64,000 bases of DNA from Mugil cephalus. Its lineage: Eukaryota; Chordata; Actinopteri; Mugiliformes; Mugilidae. Made by a program: the position numbers and the translations under genes. Below the pieces are notes generated by a model. The model was not told the origin of the DNA. It searched no databases and saw only the letters and a program-made list of their open reading frames with translations. Shown here piece by piece: positions 12,401 through 23,792 of this stretch (position 1 is its first letter; every line of letters begins with the position of its first letter). The stretch is from the NCBI RefSeq assembly GCF_022458985.1, contig NC_061774.1, positions 8,298,616 through 8,362,615 on the forward strand. The letters run 5' to 3'.

Positions 12401-14950
12401 GACTTTTCCTTTCATTTTGCATTTATACACATTCAATTCGATGAGAAGTTGTGTTCAAACTGTTAGAATACATCAGCTGCATCAAAACAGCAACAGCAAA
12501 AGGTTTTGAAATACATTAGATTTTAGCTGAGGTATAAACCAAACCCTCCACATCTCTTTTAGTTACACTTTGTTCTGCAAAACATTCCTTCCGCTGTATC
12601 AGACCTAAAGCCAAACACAACACTGAACCTCTCCATGCACTATAAAAGAACACACCCTTCAGCTAAGTCTTACAATTCACAACAGCACCTCTGAGGCCTC
12701 TGCTCAACAAATCAAAGTTCAGAGGCAGAAGGAGTCTAAGGAGGGTAGGTTTGAATTTCACACCACGCTTGTGGATGAGTCTCCACCTACATCGTCTTAC
12801 ATGACTCATGGTTCGACAAACAGGTACCAAGGCTGTAGGACGACAAACAGAACTCCTCCCAGGAAACTGAGCCAGTTTTCTAAAAGTCAGGATAGATCTT
12901 TATGCCCAGGTATCATATCTAGAAGCCTTTTCTGGCAACATAAACAACCCCCTTTTGCCACTTCTGTCCTTCATGTGATTCAGCCAGGCCTGATCAGCTG
13001 TCCTTGTCCTGAAATGAGGTCATACAACTGAGTGGAGTCGTCATTTTTAGCTTGTGTTAGGAGCTGTGCAGGGTCTGCTGACGGGAGGTATGACGGGGTA
13101 CACATGAGATGTGGCATATTTACAGGAAATGGCAGTTGGTTTTGAAGGTTTGATGGTGTGGGAGGTTGTCATGTGCAGGCAGCGATTCATGCTCGTCACA
13201 GCGCATGCGCTTTCCATCTGGAGTGTGATTCAGTGACCAAAAACCCAAATGTGTAATTGTTATTCAGAGCAAAAACAGGATTTCAACCGAAATGATCCCG
13301 ACTGATTTAATACGCTGACGAGCGTAAAGGCTGCAGCTGTTTTATTGTTGATAAATCATAAGATTATTTATTCCAATGTGTAATATATGGAATTAAATTA
13401 TCTTGTTTCCCCAAATTATTCAAACACAATTTTAAGATGAACCATAAGAGGCAGACAATCACTAGTTAGATTGAGAGCATATTTTTCATTATTTTTGCCT
13501 TAAAAACAGCAGAAATAATTAATAATTTGCCAAAACAATTGGGAATTGCACCCAGTTGTCAGATAAATAGGTACACATCTTTAAACTAGTGAAAGTCCGG
13601 CACTTTATCTGACATTTTATGATGATTACAGATCCACTGAGTTCGCTGACCACTGACTGAAACGGGGTTGTCAAAATAATAGAAACGTGCGTCAGTACAT
13701 CTCAGTACAATTCAACAGTACGACAATCCACAGCTCCCAAAATGAAAACACTGTTGAATCAACAGCCCTCTCAGTTACTTTAGACTAATGCTTAATACTA
13801 TAACCTTAATGCAGGACTGTCACATCAGAATGCATTTGTTATTAGTGTAACTAGCGAACTGGCAAGTGAGTCTAAAACGCCGCCAAAGCTAAACAACACT
13901 CATCATAGCAAAACTCATTCTGTTACATCATGACATTCATGTAGGCCGTATTCTTGCATTGCTTTCATCTTAGTTGTAGCTACGAAACTGAAAGCTAATT
14001 GTACGTTTTTGTTGATAGTCTAATCAGTCTGCTGTTTTAGTTTAGCTTTAGTCAGGGTCCAACGCTGAAGATGACTGCAGGGCTTTAATGCACTCTGCAC
14101 AGATTGTCCAGTTGGATCCCATTAGCTGTCCTGCACCATTAGTGGAGAGCGGAAGCTGCCATCAAGACATAGGGCGGCACATCATTTATTTCCACCCTTC
14201 ATTTAATGTGCATGTTGTTTTCCCAGTTCATTTCTTTTTCTAGGAGGTAAGAAAATAGATGTCGTTTACGTTTTCACATCCCAGGATATAAGAAGTTTAT
14301 TATGAACGCGAAAGCATCAAATCTTATTGAAAATGGTGAATCAATCACTGACACTCTTACACATATGATGAGTATTTATGGGGGGAAAAACAAACATTTT
14401 TTCTGATAAAATCCTACTAATTCAATAGTTTTTAGTTAGATTTTCACTTAAATGTTGTAGGCATGCTCGTGTCCAGTACGATAAAATTATGTCTGCACTC
14501 ATATTCAAATGTGATACTCAATTAAGAGGAACTTGCATGTCCAGTGAGGTACACAAATGCGGGACAATGAACCAAATCAAGGCCCCTGACCCTGACCCAC
14601 CTGATGACGGGGCCGAGCAGCAGCAGGTGCAGGAAGAGGACCAGGGGCCGGTCCCTGCCCAGGTCCCTGTGGATGAAGGTCAGGGTGAGCTGAATGAGCA
14701 CGGCGGGCACCAGCATGAAGGTGATGGTGAAGCTCATCCAGATGACGTCCTCCGTCTTGTGGTAGCGGCTGCTGAGCACGGCGGCGGTGATGAACTCCGC
14801 CAAGTAGAGGAAGGTGGTCAGCAGGACGCTGAGCGGAGGGCGGCCCCGGACCCGCCAGGCTGACACCACCGTCGTGACCCCGTTCGCCTCGGGGCACTGC
14901 TCCGCGTCCATGCTCTCCTCCCTCTCCTCCTCCGTGGTCACTTCCAACAT
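6500..14950 (-). CDS. xkrx: XK-related protein (XKRX / XKR2), complete
   Basis: Multi-pass plasma-membrane protein of the XK family. Some relatives (XKR4/8/9) are caspase-activated phospholipid scramblases; activity of this member is not established from sequence. Exons on the minus strand: 14950-14601, 9226-8967, 7362-6500 (stop TGA at 6502-6500), giving 490 aa against 449 recalled for human XKRX. Family blocks seen: HRDL at 94-97, LGPVIR at 112-117, AMHRNAFKR at 164-172, [11 protein letters not shown] at 176-186, ITYGAL..AIQI..DDYK at 214-234. The exon 2/3 junction was fixed by phase and by exact spacing to the human protein; a nearer-looking acceptor at 7382/7381 was not used. A cysteine cluster at 421-427 precedes a basic glycine-rich stretch and an acidic C-terminal tail. 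Exon 3 is strikingly GC-rich compared with its surroundings. The nox1 and arl13a neighbours support XKRX over other XKR paralogues. Confidence 0.93.
8030..8190 (+). pseudogene. possible Tc1/mariner transposase fragment
   Basis: A 60-codon open frame at 8004-8186 contains [15 protein letters not shown] followed by VWK and HTVKPSDG. This resembles the first catalytic block of Tc1-like transposases (TDESKF...G...VWR) followed by the region around the second aspartate. It is short, has an A-run just before it, and is only a fragment in xkrx intron 2. Similarity is judged by eye. Confidence 0.35.
9275..9595 (+). promoter_or_regulatory. two tandem CTCF-like core motifs
   Basis: CCAGCAGAGGGCAG at 9582-9595 fits the CTCF core CCASYAGRKGGCRS at all 14 positions. 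CCAACAGAGGGCAG at 9275-9288 fits at 13. Both point the same way, about 307 bp apart, in xkrx intron 1. Occupancy is not shown by sequence. Confidence 0.45.
9334..9351. repeat. (GT)9 microsatellite
   Basis: Eighteen bases of alternating G and T between the two CTCF-like motifs in xkrx intron 1. Confidence 0.85.
9600..14600. other. xkrx intron 1, no exon or recognised element
   Basis: The open frames here are short and lack family similarity. The sequence is mixed-composition intron with no clear repeat family recognised and no tRNA or snRNA seen. Confidence 0.6.
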
Positions 14951-15530
14951 GTCAAAGCGCTTGAAACGACCTTAAAACGAGCTCCAAAAAATGTCCCTTT
15001 TTGTGAATACTTCCTTTGATGCGCCGTCTCTCCCAACTTTCCTCCGAGTTGATCATCGCCGGCGTCCCATCGCATCTGACGTTAACTTCACTGTTAGGGC
15101 CGAGGAAAAGCAGCCCCGCAGGGGTTTTAAATTGGTCTGACTTCAGGGCTGTGTCCTACGTGGCGCTGTCGTCCCGCGTGGGGCGATGAATCCCGGAGAG
15201 AACCACCTCGCCGCCCGTGTGCTGCCGTAGCACCGTCAGTCAGTCTGGGTGCAGGATCGGCACAGTTCAGGCTTGACAGAAACTCCAGCCCGGAGACCAC
15301 GGTCCAAACTCAGAGGGGATCTAAACCCTCCAGTAAGTCCCACTTTCAAACATAAGAGGAGACTGACTGCGGACCGTGGGGGAGATTTGGGTGTCTCCCT
15401 CTCATCGGCCCTCTTCGGTGACTGCTGTCGGGTCGAGTTTGATTGTCGTGTTTTTTTTTTTTTTTTTAAGGCAACAGCGTCAACGTCAAATCACGCAGGA
15501 CCAACCCGGAAGTGATGGGCGGCCTTTTCA
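14951..15530 (-). promoter_or_regulatory. xkrx 5' flank, CpG-containing
   Basis: The region upstream of the xkrx ATG is richer in CpG than the AT-rich DNA beyond it and likely holds the xkrx promoter and 5' UTR. No TATA box was seen close to the ATG. A T-run at 15451-15468 ends the GC-rich part. Confidence 0.4.
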
Positions 15531-15699
15531 AAATAAACAAAACGGTTAGAGTTAATTCTCGAGAGAAAAAAAACGGTCAAACTGTGCAAATATACTCACA
15601 TAGAAACATATTCTAAAAACCTGAAAGACGAGCCTGCAGGAGCCTTTCAAAGCACCATATTTGTTATGCTAAAGAAGTTTGCAAATACACCATACTAGG

Positions 15700-15718
15700 C
15701 TATCTATCTATCTATCTA
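15700..15718. repeat. (CTAT)n tetranucleotide repeat
   Basis: Nineteen bases of perfect CTAT repeat between xkrx and arl13a. Confidence 0.85.
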
Positions 15719-15925
15719 GAGAGTGAGAGAATACAGTGAGAAACATGCAGTATTTCAGCATGCACTGTCTGTCTGATCCAAATGGAAATACTGTAGAGGG
15801 CGAGCACAGACAGATCAGTTTCTCCAGCACTTCCATTTTTAGTTTCCACCGACATGGTGGGCTTGGCCTTGTTAGAGTGACCTGCAGGCCTGAGAGTGGA
15901 GCAGCCACACGAACAGGTGCAGCCA

Positions 15926-15949
15926 ACACACACACACACACACACACAC
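15926..15949. repeat. (AC)12 microsatellite
   Basis: Twenty-four bases of perfect AC repeat. Confidence 0.9.
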
Positions 15950-18900
15950 CGTAGCAGCTATTAAAACATCACTTAATCTTATTCGGTACACGTGCATTTC
16001 CACATTGCTATTTGATAAAGCACATCCACATTGGACAGGTTTTTGTGATACAAATGAGCAGAACGAATTGATTTGCACAACTACTTATGCAAACAAGTGT
16101 TAGCTTATCTCTTTGTAAGGTGCATGAGAAGTACACCAGCTGCACCGGAATACCGAACATTTCTACTGGGAAACTTCTAAACTAGTGGATGAAACTTTTC
16201 TTTAGCTGCATAAGAACAAAAGGAGTGGTTCATTGTTTGGACGCAGCTCATCCCAAACATGACAACGTCTTCCGGTCTAATCAGATCCCCTCAAAGTCCA
16301 TGTGACATGAGCTAGACATTCTGAAGGAGCTAGACACCGTGTGTTGTCATTACTAATGCATGTGTTTGTTGAAGCAGCGATGTGGATCAGTGCTTCAGAT
16401 CAGACAGGCCGTGTGATCAGTGGAGCCATGGGGAAGTGGAAAACAAAAACCTCATTACACAGAACCAAACCTTTCCCAGTATACTGTATTACCAGCAGCC
16501 AGCCTGGTAACTGAAAGTATAAACTGCCAGGCTATTTTAAATCCTTCACAACAGTTCAAATAAACCACGTGCCCTCTCTTTGTTTTGAACTATTTGAACG
16601 CTGATCAACAGCTGTCTAAATGTGTGCTTGAGTCTTACAGTAGTACCCCAAAATAACCATATTTTATGTGCACATACAAGTTAAAAAAAACGATATAGAT
16701 ATACACACATGCTAAATTGTGAGTTTTAGATGCACAGATAGGAGGTTTTGTTTTGTAAACAGAGTAAGAAAATAGCATTTTTCTCCTATTCACAGTGCTT
16801 CTGCGAGGTCAAGGTCTCCCAGCTGTAACTTATATTTATCACACAGACAGGACTGGTTTCTATCTTCTAGTCTAAATCTAGAAAAAAAGGTATATATCTA
16901 GCAAAAATATTAACAGCCCATACTAATAAAACACTCGGTGACCACAAATTCAGCAGTTGGGGAGTGGGGAGGGGGGTCTCTGAAATATGTCAGCAATGTT
17001 GCCAACTGGAGCAGAAAGGGAGTGGTTCCCAATTGCTGCTGTTTTAGCAGCCTGCGTGCATGTTTGTGCGTGTGTGTGCGCGTGCAAGCACGCTTGTTTG
17101 TCTGCGTATTTATGTGTGTTTGTGTGTGTGTGTGTGAGTGAGCTGACGCAGGGCTGTCGTCTGGAGGAGTTTACTCAGCAGAGGAGGGCAGCACCTGATT
17201 GGACATTGGTTTAATGACATAATGAGATAAAGCTTGCACAGACACCGCTGAGTCTCTGAAAGATGTCACTAAACAGTCATATGTCTATGATTTGCTGGAG
17301 AAATCTGTTTCAGCCAATGTAGCTGTTTATGTAGTGTAGAGTTAGATAGGTGCAGAGTTTGCAGATACACTCGAGCAAAGCTTGTTCAGTGAAGACTAAA
17401 GTGAGACTTCCTGTAGCTTCAGTGGAAACATCTTATCTTGTCAGGGACTGAAACAAACACAGACGACTATATGAGGCAAAGCACCCACTGGCAGTGAAAA
17501 TAGACCCTGTGAATGTGAGGCCATCTAGTGGTCAGTGTTACGTTACAGAATGTATGGGAGAGGCTTAGTTATTATAGTAACACCATTATGTAATAATATT
17601 GAGTTGATCCTTCTTTAGACAGATAAATGTATAAAGCTCATCTCATTCTCTTTCTTAAATAAAATGTGGCATGGTAGATTAACTTTCCTAATCTGTTTTC
17701 ACCTGACGTATAATCACATCTTCTTTCCTCTTAATTATGCATATTGATTGTATATATATTTAAGTTATCAGGAATAATAAACTAAATTATAAACAATCAA
17801 GCTAAGTGTTGTTAAAAAAAGAGATCCCATAATAAAATAAAGTGGAATATGTTAAAAATTAAATACATTAACTGCATGATATACATGCACATAACAGCAC
17901 ACCATCTATCCACCGCAGACCTAACCACTGTTATTTGGGATTTTATCATCTTGCCACATCTAATCAAATAAAATGTGACAAAACATAGGGAGGCTGTAGA
18001 GAAACCTTGAGTTCCAGCTATACTTGTAAACAAGTACACTTGTGGTGTGAGCCTGCAGGACCATGTCACGTCATCATCTCTAAAACCGTACATCCTAAAT
18101 CGGTTCAAAAGCTCCACATGCTTCCACTTTCTGCCACCTACAAGGAAAGGAGATCACTGCATGTCACAGATCACACCACACAACACATTTGGGTTTCCCG
18201 TACAGATATATCCACCTTCCTTTTGTCGAGTTAAAGAAGAATGTTGTCATCCAATGGGATTGACATTTAGCTCAGGGAGCTCTGGGATTGGATGAAATGC
18301 CAGAACAACAATTCTCGAGGTTGCGCCTCCCACATGGGGTGACCAAAGGCTTAGTGTGAGCCTTATTAGTTCTGTAGCAGATGGGTACAAGATGTTAGCA
18401 GAGACGCACACGCAACCAAATGAATGGATACAGACTTAATTCTGTAAGTATTCCTCAAGCATCTTGTTCAATCTTTAAAATCCATAAGTTTTACATGTAG
18501 TCAATTAGGCAGTGGTAGTCTGATGCCAGGCGAATTTAAAATGATATGTTTTGATCCATACATGTGCAAAGTTTACTGATCTGAAATATTAGTAAAACTT
18601 TATTTCTTTTAGCAAAAAGTACAAATAATTAAACTATTAGCCTCGGATAGGTTTACTGTTTACATCAACAGCTTTTCAGAGCTATTATTACTGAGATTAT
18701 CTGTTTTTAACTGTTTATTGTAATTATTGTATTCATTGTCTTTAATATCATTTACTGAGATAATTTTTTTTTAAAGGCTTATCACTAATTTCACCTATAC
18801 AATGTCTAGAGCAATTGAATTTTTACGTACAGTATTGTTTTGATCAACTGATTTCTTGCCTTTTACCCCGTGTGCCATGTTTTCTCATTGTCATTAGTCA

Positions 18901-19828
18901 AATGTTTTACACACAAACACAGGATTGCTTTTAGTAAAAAAGTACAAATTATACAAATGTTGATCTAGTGTAGGATTGTTGTAATAGCTTAGTTGGTCAA
19001 AACTTTTATGTCAGTTTTTAATTTTATATTATATTTGAATATATACTGTCATTAGAGTACCTCCCATAAGTATGTAGTTGTTAACAGACCCTACACATGT
19101 GAGTTTCAGGTGGACAGATGTTTCAAATAAAACCCCCCAGTCAGACATTTATGAAATGTCTTTAAAGCCCAACTAGTCCAGTGGCCTTTGTTTCCGCACT
19201 GTTTTTTGCACTTACAGTGTTTTTCAGGAAATAAAAGTGATTTCAGATGCCTTATGAATATAACTGTGAAGACCTCTTCCACAATGAAAACAAATGTGGG
19301 TCAGCTCTTTAACACTGTAAAAGCGGGCCATTCTAAACTGGCTTTAGCAGATTACTGAGCCTGAGCAGATGCTCTGGACAAAGACCTCGAAGATCTATCA
19401 GTGTTTTTTTTTAGCACATGGCCCGACTACCTCAGACACACCTGCTGCATGTGCACTAATGCGACTACTCATAGTTCTCATGACGTGGCAGAAAGCTTTA
19501 ACAGGGGAGGGCTTTACACACATAATCAGGCCCATACAAGAAAACATTAGCTACTGAGAGGAGAAAAAAAGGCAAATATTTATTTGTATTTAGAGCGACT
19601 ACAAAATAAACTGATCCAACAAAAGGTAGAAAGAAAAAAGTATTTAACTTTTGGCAGTGAACATTGTCTGTAGTGACCATCTGTGGATGTTGCCTAAATC
19701 CACGGGAGACAGACTCAAAGCATCTTTGTGTGGCCATGACCCCTGGTGACTTTACCATCTGTTTTGTTAGATACCAGTTCCAGAGAAGATGGTGGCCACT
19801 GTGCTCACCTTGCTCACCCCAAGTAAAC
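15950..19828. other. xkrx-arl13a intergenic region
   Basis: About 3.9 kb between the divergent xkrx and arl13a genes. It has a GT-rich imperfect microsatellite at about 17057-17140, AT-rich stretches and no open frame with family similarity. The arl13a promoter should lie at its right end; no TATA box or clear X-box was seen there. Confidence 0.6.
17057..17140. repeat. imperfect (GT)n-rich tract
   Basis: Alternating purine-pyrimidine tract with GT, GC and GTTT interruptions, ending in a pure GT run before 17137. Confidence 0.7.
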
Positions 19829-22262
19829 ATGTTCAACCTGATGAGCAACTGCTGCACCTGGGTTTCCAAAATTCAGGAGCCAATCAGGTACAAAAACATT
19901 CGCTGAAAAATAAAGGAGTGAAAGGAAACGCCAAACTCTGGCAACAGTGACTGCAATGAAAGTTTGAAATATACGCCTAATAATGTTGAGTGCATTTAGA
20001 CATTTACTGGCTGACTTTCTTTCTGTCTTAATATGTTTGCATAAGCTGAATTTGTAGTTAATTTGTTTAAGGTATGTTGTGCTACTTTAGTTCATATATG
20101 CTTATGTCCTTTACAGGAAAGTGACCATTCTTGTGGTTGGTCTTGACAAAGCAGGAAAAACGTCCTCCATCAAGGGGATGTTAAGAGGTAATGTACTGGC
20201 GACTTTGAGAGTGATTCATCTGACGATTTTTATAGCAGGAGTAAAATAAGCGAGCTGCCTGTGTCTTCCCACTGCAGTCCCCCACGGTGTGGAAGCAGGT
20301 CCCACCCATGGCTGCATCAGAAATGAGCTGAGAGTGGAGAACTACCTGGTCACGCTGCTGGATGTCGGAGGATCAGTGGAGTCACGGGGAGCCTGGAGGG
20401 ACCTCTGCGGAGAGGCCCATGGGATCATCTTTGTGGTGGACTCCAGCGACAGGCAGAGGATAAAGGAGGTGAAGGAAGTTCTGACTGACCTGCTGAAGCA
20501 ACCAAGGGTGGCTGGAAAACCCATTCTGGTGTAATTACACTCAGCTTTATACTTGAATTTGACATCATTTGTAGTGAAAACAGTGCTCTCTGGTGGCAAA
20601 CATATGGAAATAATTCACGGAACAATTCAATTGTGATCTTTTTTTTTTTCTTCAGGTTGGCTAACAAACAGGATAAGATGAACGCTTTGCTGGGAGGTGA
20701 ACTGATTGAGATTCTGTCTCTAGAGAAGCTGGTCAACCAGAGCCGCTCTCTGTGCCATATTGTGAGTATTCTTCAAAATTCCCTAAGACGGAAGAAAATA
20801 TGGAGGACAGAAAAATCAGCTGCTGGTGGACAGACACTGACCTTTGTTGTTTCCACTCAGGAGCCTTGTTCAGCCTTAATGGACCTAAGACGCTGGTCAG
20901 ACAGAAAGACTCTGCGAGGTCTTCGCTGGTTGCTGCGCGCTGTCTGTCTGGATTATCCAGAGCTCTGTACTCGGGTAGCCCAAGACAGCAAGAGGCCTCT
21001 GGAGCCGAGAGAGAAAGAGAAAAATGGAAAGACTGAGAAAGTACGCAGAAAAACTAAGATTGAACGGTAAGAGACGCATTTATATACATGATCCAGTATT
21101 GTTCAGCCCAGTATCAACTTCAGCAAGAAAGAATTATTGATCTGACCGTACATTTTTTGTCAAATATTTCCTCACCCCAGAATGCGATCCAGCAAGTCAG
21201 ACCTACGTCAGGTTCATCGGCGGAAAGACAAGGAAAAGAAGACCAAGGGAGAAGGGAAGCTGCAACCCATTCGAAACATGCTGCAAAAGGTCAGCGACAC
21301 ATCCGGGAACCGATGCAACAAATAATTCAGTCATAAACTTGCATTTTTTCACTTGCATTCGATTAATCCTTTATTTAAGTGGTCAATAAACTGTCAGAAA
21401 ACTGTTAAGAAATGTCCATATTGACTTTGAAAAAACAACTTTAGCATTTTTTGTTTTGCTTGACAAATTAGCCTCTTTCTGACAACAATAGCTTTGTGCA
21501 TCTGTTCATCTGTTTGTAGTTATGTATCTCCTTTATTTCCCAAAGTTTGTCATATGTGTGAGGGCATCTTTGATTATGAGCGTCACAGTAAATAAAAGTT
21601 TCTTCTCAGGAGACCACATTGAAGAAGAAGCTGAGGTCTAACAAGAAGAAGAAGGCAGTTAAGGTCAACAAAGGTGGGAAAGATGAGGAAGGAGCCAACG
21701 ATGAGGAGGAGGAGGAGGAGGAAGGGGAGGGTGACGGAAACGAAGGAGAGCAAGAAAATTCTGGTCACAGAGACAGAGCCAACAGTGCCCTGATCCCTCA
21801 GAGAAAAGGCAAACTGAAACGCAAAACCAAGGTGAAAGAGGAGACTCTGGAAGCGCCAGAATCGCCCGACAATGACGAGAAGCCGCTGAAAGGTTGTCAG
21901 AAGTAATGAATTGACTGCGTTTGTTTGATTGTCAGCTGTTTTAAAATGAAATCTAATTACTGTTTTGTCCCATGTCCAGGTAAAGGGGAAAGGCAGAAGA
22001 AGAAGAAAATGGTGAAAGTCAAAAGAAAAAACAAAATCAACACAGAGGGGGTACCTCAAGCTGTTTCTCAGCCCGTGGACCTTTCTGCAACCTTTGGTGA
22101 GCCCCCTCCTCTTCTTCCACTCACCAATCAAATTCAGTAACACTGTGGACTCTGAAATGATGACATCACGGCCTTAATTTAAAAAGATGACCCTGTCTCC
22201 TGATAGATCTTTACCGAAAAGCAATACTCGCCCTGAAGGAACGTCAGGATCAGGGACAGTGA
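19829..22262 (+). CDS. arl13a: ARL13A-like ARF-family GTPase
   Basis: Small GTPase of the ARL13 branch; the paralogue ARL13B acts in cilia. Exons: 19829-19887, 20117-20187, 20278-20530, 20656-20761, 20861-21066, 21181-21289, 21610-21892, 21980-22096, 22207-22262 (stop TGA), giving 419 aa with every phase consistent. The N-terminus has a CC pair at residues 8-9, where ARL13B is palmitoylated. The P-loop is GLDKAGKTSS; switch II is DVGGS instead of the usual GGQ; the guanine-specificity motif is NKQD inside LANKQDK; the SA-type motif is EPCSAL. ISGKPILV-like spacing matches ARL13B. The C-terminal third is lysine-rich with a run of acidic residues (DEEEEEEEGEG) in exon 7. No RVxP ciliary motif was seen. 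The ARL13A rather than ARL13B call rests mainly on gene order. The last three exons are the least certain: the exon 7 donor (GTTGTC) is weak. Confidence 0.85.
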
Positions 22263-22659
22263 GAGTGAGTCCTGGTTGTGTCCTGCCACCTGAGTGTGAG
22301 GATGTGGTCCACAGCAGTAGCATACCACACAGCTACACAACTTCACACATGACTATATCTATATCACTTCCTTCACAGTAGACATGTTAGCTGGTCCCTG
22401 AACCTTTGGAGCAAAACTACAGATTCCAATGTGTAGTGAAGGGCAGGTCTGTATAATAAAAACTACTAGTAATCGCTTAAAAAATCTAATTGAAGATGAA
22501 CTTGTGTACGAGACCAAAAAAGGGGGATTGTGTTTGTATTAATTTGTGCAGTTCTAAATGTAAGGGAAACATGATTTTTGAAGTGTATCCTTTTTTGTAT
22601 GATTTTTTGAAAATTTTCTAGCGATGAGTAGTGTGCTGGGAATAGTATGTTTCTGAAAT

Positions 22660-22665
22660 AATAAA
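22660..22665 (+). terminator. arl13a poly(A) signal (AATAAA)
   Basis: AATAAA about 400 nt after the proposed arl13a stop. Another AATAAA at about 22454 could be a proximal site. Confidence 0.5.
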
Positions 22666-23640
22666 AATATATAATTAACGTTTTGTCTCTGCACTTGCAT
22701 GTCTTATATGTTTACAATACAGTAGCGGTAACAAGTTTTTTTGAACACAAAATATTTGTGGCACAAATTCATTGCTATTTAAAATTATTCAAGCCTTTTT
22801 TGCATAATCCACAGCATATTTATGGAGGAAATTTGTGTCTTCATACAATAGTTTCTGAGTCTATGACAAAAACAGCTAAATAAAGATAAAGATAGATTTG
22901 GTGGTTTGTCGACTAATGGTGATGAGTTATCGCTGCAAAAGCATTGAATACATTGAATACAATTATATTATTAAGTGTGCTTAGGTGAACAAATGGTTTA
23001 CATGTAACTGTGTATATATCAGAGGAGAGTTAATGATTTTACTCATGAAATATGCACGTTTTTGTACTTTGTTAATGTTGTTACTAACAAATGGCCAAAC
23101 CAGTTAATACACAGTCCAATGTAAGTGAATGTATAGTGGCTAACAAAGAAAAATACAGCATAGTTTTTGTTGTGCTGCTGTCAGAAATACACCAAAACCA
23201 TAAATAAAAATGATTCAAGTCAAGGAAACAGCTGAATTAACATGGAAAGACTTGGTTTGGCATTAACATTGGGACCAAGTTGAAATCCAGATTCTGTCCA
23301 AGTAAAAAAAAATAATAAAAATGTACATGCTGTCAAATGTGATTAATGAGTACAAATATGATGGGTTAACGTGTGAATTTGTGGTTTAACATGGGTTGAG
23401 TGTGAGACTAATTTTTTTTCACTGGTGCAGAGACTTCCGGGTGTATTTACTGGTTGCTTGGCAACCTCAAAGTCTCGTAAAAGAAGCTGAACAAGTGTAT
23501 ATTGTCAAAATTGTTACCTCTAAGAGTAAACTACTGTTAATTGTTGTTATAGCAGCTATAATAACACGTTACTTATAAGTGGTGATAGCTTAAGTGTACC
23601 GCTGCTTGAGCTGTGGATGATAACACTTGTCTCCCGCTAC
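22666..23640. other. arl13a-tmem35a intergenic region
   Basis: AT-rich, no supported gene. In the mammalian arrangement TRMT2B lies here; no methyltransferase-like exon was seen on either strand. The right end should contain the tmem35a promoter, including the X-box-like palindrome at 23450-23466. Confidence 0.6.
23450..23466. promoter_or_regulatory. X-box-like (RFX) palindrome upstream of tmem35a
   Basis: CTGGTTGCTTGGCAACC contains two inverted half-sites (GGTTGC/GCAACC) spaced as in RFX X-boxes. It is 327 bp before the tmem35a ATG. The same 17 bases recur at 36457-36473 in a cenpi intron, so it may belong to a repeat instead. Confidence 0.35.
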
Positions 23641-23643
23641 TGG

Positions 23644-23757
23644 ATGATGCAGAGCAGAGAGGGACCGCGTCGCCATTTTTTTGCGGTTCGTCCTGAAGCC
23701 CATCCCCCTGGTGCATCTACACCGGGAAATAGTCAAGACTTTCATTCAATTCATTGA
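23644..23757 (+). CDS. upstream ORF in the tmem35a leader (37 codons)
   Basis: Opens with two ATGs (23644 and 23647) and stops at TGA 23755-23757, 35 nt before the tmem35a ATG, in a different frame. If the transcript starts upstream of 23644 it would be met first by scanning ribosomes. No known peptide is recognised; a regulatory role is inference. Confidence 0.3.
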   Translation: MMQSREGPRRHFFAVRPEAHPPGASTPGNSQDFHSIH

Positions 23758-23792
23758 GAAGAAGAGCCTGGGCTGCCTGTGCGGTTGTAACA

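Noticed and set aside
17520..17545. CTCF-like CCATCTAGTGGTC
   Set aside because: Mismatches at informative core positions; weaker than the pair at 9275-9595.
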